Source: Icerya purchasi (Eukaryota; Arthropoda; Insecta; Hemiptera; Monophlebidae). Taken from it: 64,000 bases of DNA. A model generated the notes under the pieces. That model ran no database searches, was not told the origin of the DNA, and saw only the letters and a program-made list of their open reading frames with translations. The first letter of the stretch is position 1. Every line of letters begins with the position of its first letter. A program made the translations under genes and the position numbers. Shown one piece after another: positions 59,145-64,000 of this stretch. The stretch spans positions 223,681,291-223,745,290 of the forward strand of contig CM077115.1 in the NCBI GenBank assembly GCA_039619475.1, written 5' to 3'.

Positions 59145-61145
59145 TTCATCTATTTTTTTGGGCCCGCCTCTCACCCTTTGGCCAGTTTAGTCTTAATATT
59201 CGATGTTACTGTCGATTATGAACTATATTTGAATTTGATTGTCCTTGATGTGTTTATACAGTCGACCACTAACATAGGAGCGGGGACTCGAAATAATATG
59301 ACTTACCGTTACTGGTAAAGAATTCCATTCCTTTAATACCTCGTTTTCAAAATGAAATCTGCCGACTCTGTTGAATTCGCCCTGCCGGACCATACGATTT
59401 ATAGAACCTTCTAATCCACATTTAGGGCTAGTGCTGTTTATATTACTACATTTATTTTGGTCAAATTTTGACCCGGCAGTGACCGGTCCGTAATTTTACT
59501 ACTGTCCTTTTATACTCTCTATCGAAGTTTTGTTTTAGGCACTGATTTTACTATCTTAAGATATTGCTTCCCCTTAGAAAATTGCAAAGAGTAAGAAATT
59601 CATTGTTCTATTCTCCGTATATGTTGTTTCTCACCATAGTAATAAAATCTCTCCAGTTCAGTTTAATATTGGTTATTCTTCGGATTGTTCTAGGCGCCCT
59701 TTCGTCGGCTATCTCCTTTCCTACAATACCACAGTGGAAAGGAATCCACTTCAATAAAACCTGATTACCTCCTACCTGGTGCATATACATATATTTCCTT
59801 AATAAACATTCCATATTTGTTATTCGTCTGTCGTTGATTTAAGTTAACTTTGGCAAAACTGCGAAGAGGTTTGTTAAAATTAATATTTTTTCCCCGATAT
59901 ACTTTTTGTGGAATAAGCTAAACATCTGAATATTGCGTACAATTTTACGGTAAATGGTGAACTTGCGTATAGCAAACGGAATGTTTGGGACCTATTATTG
60001 TTCGCATAATAAAAAGCGGAATTGTATTTGTTCTGAGATCCATCTACGGATCCGTCAGTGTAAAATATATGATATTCTTTAAATCGGGAGTTTATGATTT
60101 CTATGAACCCCGAACATTATAATGTTCCGAACTCGGACGATCAACTTTTGAAAATTTATCATCAGTCACCTCCGCTTTACCAACATATGGGTTCTTGGAA
60201 ATCTAGTCTAAATGGCGCTGTTTCAGAATTGTAGTAAATTTTTAATTGTGAATATTTATTATGACTTTGTATTATTGGTGGGAGGGGAATAAACTTCCAA
60301 TAAGTACTGCTTAATGAATTGATCAAGACAGGGGGAGTTGTTTGTTTAAGAGGATGATCTCGTTGTTTTTTAATTTTGTGATAACACTTGTTCGCCGTAT
60401 ATTTCATAGAATACTGGTATTTCGGCTAAAATAGTGTGATACGGAGTTGATTTCGTACAAGTGAAGGACACGATTTTGGATTATTTGAAGAACCTGTAAT
60501 TTTCATATAGATTTTAATTAACGAGCTGGGATTTGCCTCTCAGCTATATCCTGCCAGACTCCGTAAAAGATTTAAGCCCTTTTTGCATTCATCGGGTATG
60601 TATTGTATTTCCTCTTTCCACGTAAGCTTTGAATCGAATTTACCCCCCCGCGCCAGTATTTGACTGAGTTCTTAAACCTAACCGACGAGTTATTTATTTT
60701 AAGTAGCGGCGACAATTGAATTTTTCTCCTAGACACCACGTTATCTCGAGTCTTTTCCATATTTACTTTGAGTTTGTATTTCGCTCAATAACTCTATAAG
60801 ATTCTTTAATAATTTGTAAATTATTTTCGCAGCAGTGGTTACAGTAGCCGCAGAAGCATATATTACTAGGTCATCGGCGTACTGAATAATTTCAACGTTC
60901 CGTCTGTAATTTCTATAAATTTTTTGCGTATAATGTGAAGAGGCAAGGACTCAGCAAGTTACCTTGGGGCAAGCCCCTGCCTGTCCTCACCGTGCCATAA
61001 GTAGAACGATTTCGATACGGTTGCCATTAACGGACCACATATAGTGGTAGAGTACCCTCCGTTTTGCTTATACAACTCTGCATTCGTACAATTACGCTGA
61101 AATTTGAAAATTCTATGCCCGCGATTAAATTTATTACGCATTATT
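59145..61145 (-). mobile_element. Jockey-like LINE, RT to C-terminus, longest element in the window
   Basis: Minus strand in order: RT box GTVRTGRGLPQGNLLSP (about 61000-60950); IIQYADDLVIYASAATV (about 60898-60850), with the catalytic YADD intact; FDSKLTWKEEIQYIPDECKK (about 60655-60595); an inter-domain stretch; RNase H first box FYTDGSVDGSQNKYNSAFYY (about 60075-60010); KWIPFHCGIVGKEIADE (about 59752-59700), the H...AD box; and a C-terminal segment EGS...NRVGRFHFENEV (about 59415-59340) with WNSLP. It ends near 59145 with A-rich sequence after a GGCGGGCCC motif. Frameshifts occur between nearly every block. The 5' end, with the endonuclease and ORF1, is missing. Confidence 0.86.
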
Positions 61146-61149
61146 AAAC

Positions 61150-62045
61150 ATGTTCGTGTTTAATTTGATTCCTACTAATAAAAAACTTTCTTTACTTCTT
61201 TGTTTATTATTAACCATTATGGTGCTTTGAATGTGCCGTAAGTAATGAAAAGTACAACTATACAATTTAAACATTTGCATTTCTTTGAATGCGTGAAATG
61301 TATGCTACAATATGTAAAATGGCAAAAGCCGTTATGTAAATTTCATAAATTGTTTAGAAGTCTGCGTATTTCACGAGTTATGTGTCAAGCAGTAGTGTTG
61401 TGCAGTTCATAAAATGTGCAGTTTTTTGCTCATTCAGTGAATTATTCCATTTCATTATTTTCGCGGCCACATAGATTACTACGATTTGACCTTAATTGCC
61501 ATTTTTTTCGTTTTTTGTCTTCTTTTTTTTTTTTTTTTTTTAATTTAAATTGAATTATCAAAGAGGTAACGAACGGACATTTTTTCACCGGCAAAGTCTC
61601 ATTAAATAATTTCGGTACGATATAAAACGGTTTTGTTGTGTGCGTTCTTGCTCCGAATTATTTCAATAGCGGAAAAACGGATATTTGTTTTTTTTTTTTA
61701 TTACTTACATTGTACTTGCACAGTTCATTGCGAGCTTTTCGTTTTTGAAAGTGTTTTTGCTGAGCGTCAAGTGATTGTAAAGTTATAAAGACTTATTATT
61801 TCGGTTGAGATTTAAAATCTTTTCGATTTCGACTTAATTAAATACTTGTATGTAATGGTTATCAGTTATCGCGTTTAGATAATTTTTGCTGATAAAATTG
61901 GCTAAACACAGTCTCGTTCGTTCCGTTATCAGTGTAGCCAGATACGGCATGAACAATTATCACTTGTTCATACAGATGTTTTTGACTATTGCGTTAACTG
62001 TTGTCATATATTTAATTTTTAACAAATGTAAGCAACAATGCCAAT
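61150..62045. other. Unassigned AT-rich DNA
   Basis: Poly(T) runs occur at about 61525-61541. No gene was recognised. Confidence 0.4.
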
Positions 62046-62049
62046 AACT

Positions 62050-62365
62050 ATTTTTTTTTTTTTTTTTTTTTTTAACGGGCTCGGTGTAAACACTGACCCA
62101 ACTACATGGACTTAGATCACCTACTCAGATTCTGAGGCGATCGGAGATAGAGAGTATAAAGGAAAGGAGGAGGGGAATAACGGCTAGAGATGGGTAGGAA
62201 AGGATAAAGGAAGCATTGAAAGGGGTAGGAAGATCCAACGCCAAGAGTTCGGCGTATAGATGAGAGCACTCAGGAAAAAGAGCAAGGCATTCAAAAAGGA
62301 TATGGTTGGGGTCGCATATAAAGGGAGGATCAGTTGAGCGGAGAGAGCAAAAGGGAGAAGGTGCC
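62050..62365 (-). mobile_element. J1 Jockey-like LINE 3' end, minus strand
   Basis: The minus strand reads ICDPNHILFECLALFPEC (about 62320-62270), LYAELLALDLPTPFNASFIL and SLAVIPLLLSFILSISDRLRI, with the stop at 62127-62125. It matches J1 copies at 12660 and 50217 almost residue for residue in this region. A T run at about 62050-62072 is its poly(A) tail. It is truncated just upstream of the knuckle. Confidence 0.83.
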
Positions 62366-63134
62366 TCCTAAAAAAACACACAAAAAAAAAACACATTAAC
62401 ACATATTTCCGCAATTGCTTTTCTTTGTTTGCAACGTGTTATAGAAATGTTTTGAACAGCGCTGCATTTCTACATTTTCTTTCATCTTCGTATTCGGTTG
62501 GTCTTTCTTTCATCCTTTACATGGCACATTACTCCGGTGATCGGTAGCATGCACCTGTCGTCATTTTTAGCCGACCTTGTGACCCAGATTGTTTTCTGTA
62601 TTCCACCGATGAAAACAAGAGTACAGAGTTTCATTTACGAAAATAAACAATCATCATATTTTCGCGCACACCCACAGTGCACGATTACGCGTCTATTCAC
62701 GGTAGAGCGAGAGCAACGCGTACTTCCGAGTAGCGTCCGCCAAATAATAGCACATTAGCCGAGCGACCATGTGAAATACCTTTTAATTGACAATAACGAA
62801 GACACGTTCGGTTCGCCTACAATGTGGTTGATTACAACCAGCGCGTTTGACCAGAGGCCCGCGTGTCTATTAACGTAAGCCAGTGAAGTTGATTTATCTG
62901 CTAGCCGGAAGTGTTGGTGTAACTGTTAGGCTCATTTTGAAAATTTATGAAAAATATTAGGGTGTGTTTCGACGTTATGTAAATTATCGCTCGGTACCGT
63001 GCAACTGCATAAGCTTTTTAGCGACCAGCGAAGCCGCAATCGCGGTGGAAGCGTATAGAATACCGGAATAAGAGTTGACGTAAGAAATTAATCTTCTGCG
63101 TAACGGAGTGTTTCACACAAGGAGAGGGAAAGCA

Positions 63135-63151
63135 AGAGAGAGAGAGAGAGA
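63135..63151. repeat. (GA)n microsatellite
   Basis: About eight GA units. Confidence 0.9.
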
Positions 63152-63964
63152 TAAACGGAAATTATAACAATAACGAAGAAAATAAAAATAAATTAGAAAA
63201 CAAATAAAATCACCGCTGTCGTTAACAACTCGGCCAAAGTGAATTATTATTAGTTCGGTTGAGAAAAACAGAAAAAGCAAATTGTTTAACGTGTGTCCGT
63301 ATGTACATATTAGTGTGGAAAGGCGTCAGGTACCGCATAGAAGATTTAGCAGTTGCCCGAGCAGTTGATAGAAATCAGGGTCCATCTAACAGATTAGAAA
63401 CAGCGAAGCGGGAGCAGCTCGGTCCTGTGAAGAGCGCGTTCTGGCTGCGAGGAACAGGTCCGCTGTTTACCGATCTTATTAATATGTTGCGCGGAGTAGA
63501 GGCTTCATTGAGGCACTCGGTGCGGACACGAAGATGAAGATAAGGAAAAGCGGTTTGCCATACATCGTTGTCTAGAGAAGAAAAACCGATACAGAAACTG
63601 TGTGCACTATCGAACGGAACAAAGCTGGACCAAAAGTGAGATGAACAATGCTACCTGATAATTATGAAGTAGATAATAACAGCGCGCCGCAACAGGTTAT
63701 TGCACTTTTGTTTAAGTTATTAACAAACAGCAACATGCCGATAACAGTGAAATATGTACACAATTACACCGGTGTGATAACAGTCGACGTGCTGCGCTGC
63801 ACACAAATACGCCTGCCTGCATGTCTCCGGTTCGGGCTGCAAGAACATGCTGCACATGTGTAATGCGAGCGTGCACGTGAGCTCAGATTAAAAGTAACAA
63901 CTATTATATTTGGACGTGTTAACAGCCGGCGCGACCACCATGCACAAATACACTCGTACATATG

Positions 63965-63994
63965 CATATACATATATATATATATATGTGTGTG
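63965..63994. repeat. (TA)n/(TG)n microsatellite
   Basis: Alternating TA followed by TG dinucleotides at the window edge. Confidence 0.85.
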
Positions 63995-64000
63995 TAAAAG

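Larger units (their letters stand above)
62370..64000. other. Unique, less AT-rich DNA at the window end
   Basis: No mobile element was recognised. 62900-63900 is visibly richer in G+C, contains several CpGs, a (GA)n run (63135-63151) and short plus-strand open frames (63259-63537, 63648-63863) without a recognisable domain. It could be a promoter or 5' UTR region of a gene to the right of the window, but no start codon, splice site or core promoter can be defended. Confidence 0.35.

Overview
The window is AT-rich eukaryotic DNA that looks like intergenic or intronic sequence from an arthropod, most likely an insect with a repeat-rich genome. The basis is the set of mobile elements: many 5'-truncated Jockey-like LINEs with RNase H and a C-terminal Cys/His knuckle, LINEs of the insect endonuclease/reverse-transcriptase type, a hAT MITE, CAGGGTG-ended MITEs, a tRNA-derived SINE, and long homopolymer tails. 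I found no convincing host protein-coding gene, rRNA, tRNA gene, CRISPR array or prokaryotic operon. Species cannot be fixed from the sequence alone.

Layout. 1-4090: unassigned AT-rich DNA with one 9-bp tandem repeat. 4095-5527: a decayed LINE split by an unclassified repeat (here 'X'), itself split by a 398-bp hAT MITE with a perfect 8-bp target duplication. 5530-10190: unassigned, with a TTC microsatellite. 10190-13310: two copies of one Jockey-like family (here 'J1'). 13310-21080: unassigned apart from microsatellites. 21088-25820: a 78-bp duplication, a faint J1 copy, a LINE C-terminus, a decayed EN/RT LINE and an inverted X copy. 25820-30830: unassigned. 30832-36480: a LINE 3' end, a duplicated CAGGGTG-type repeat, an RT pseudogene and a minus-strand LINE C-terminus. 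36480-40900: unassigned apart from one small foldback MITE. 40908-47950: minus-strand J1, poly(T)-headed repeats, a 27-bp tandem array, a long foldback with a hammerhead-like apex, a SINE, a palindrome cluster and another J1 copy. 50092-52418: J1 and X copies. 54388-55771: a terminal-inverted-repeat element cluster. 56195-62370: four LINE fragments, including the longest (RT YADD through RNase H, about 2 kb, minus strand). 62370-64000: unique, somewhat more GC-rich sequence that could be the upstream region of a gene beyond the window.

The elements do not form a functional pathway; all coding traces are frameshifted or truncated. The most interesting signals are structural. Short hairpins follow the LINE stop codon in several copies and keep their pairing while the arm sequence changes. 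A recent, about 95% matched foldback carries a CTGATGA...GAAA core. A three-layer nested insertion has an apparent unoccupied paralogous site elsewhere in the window. The X repeat could not be classified.
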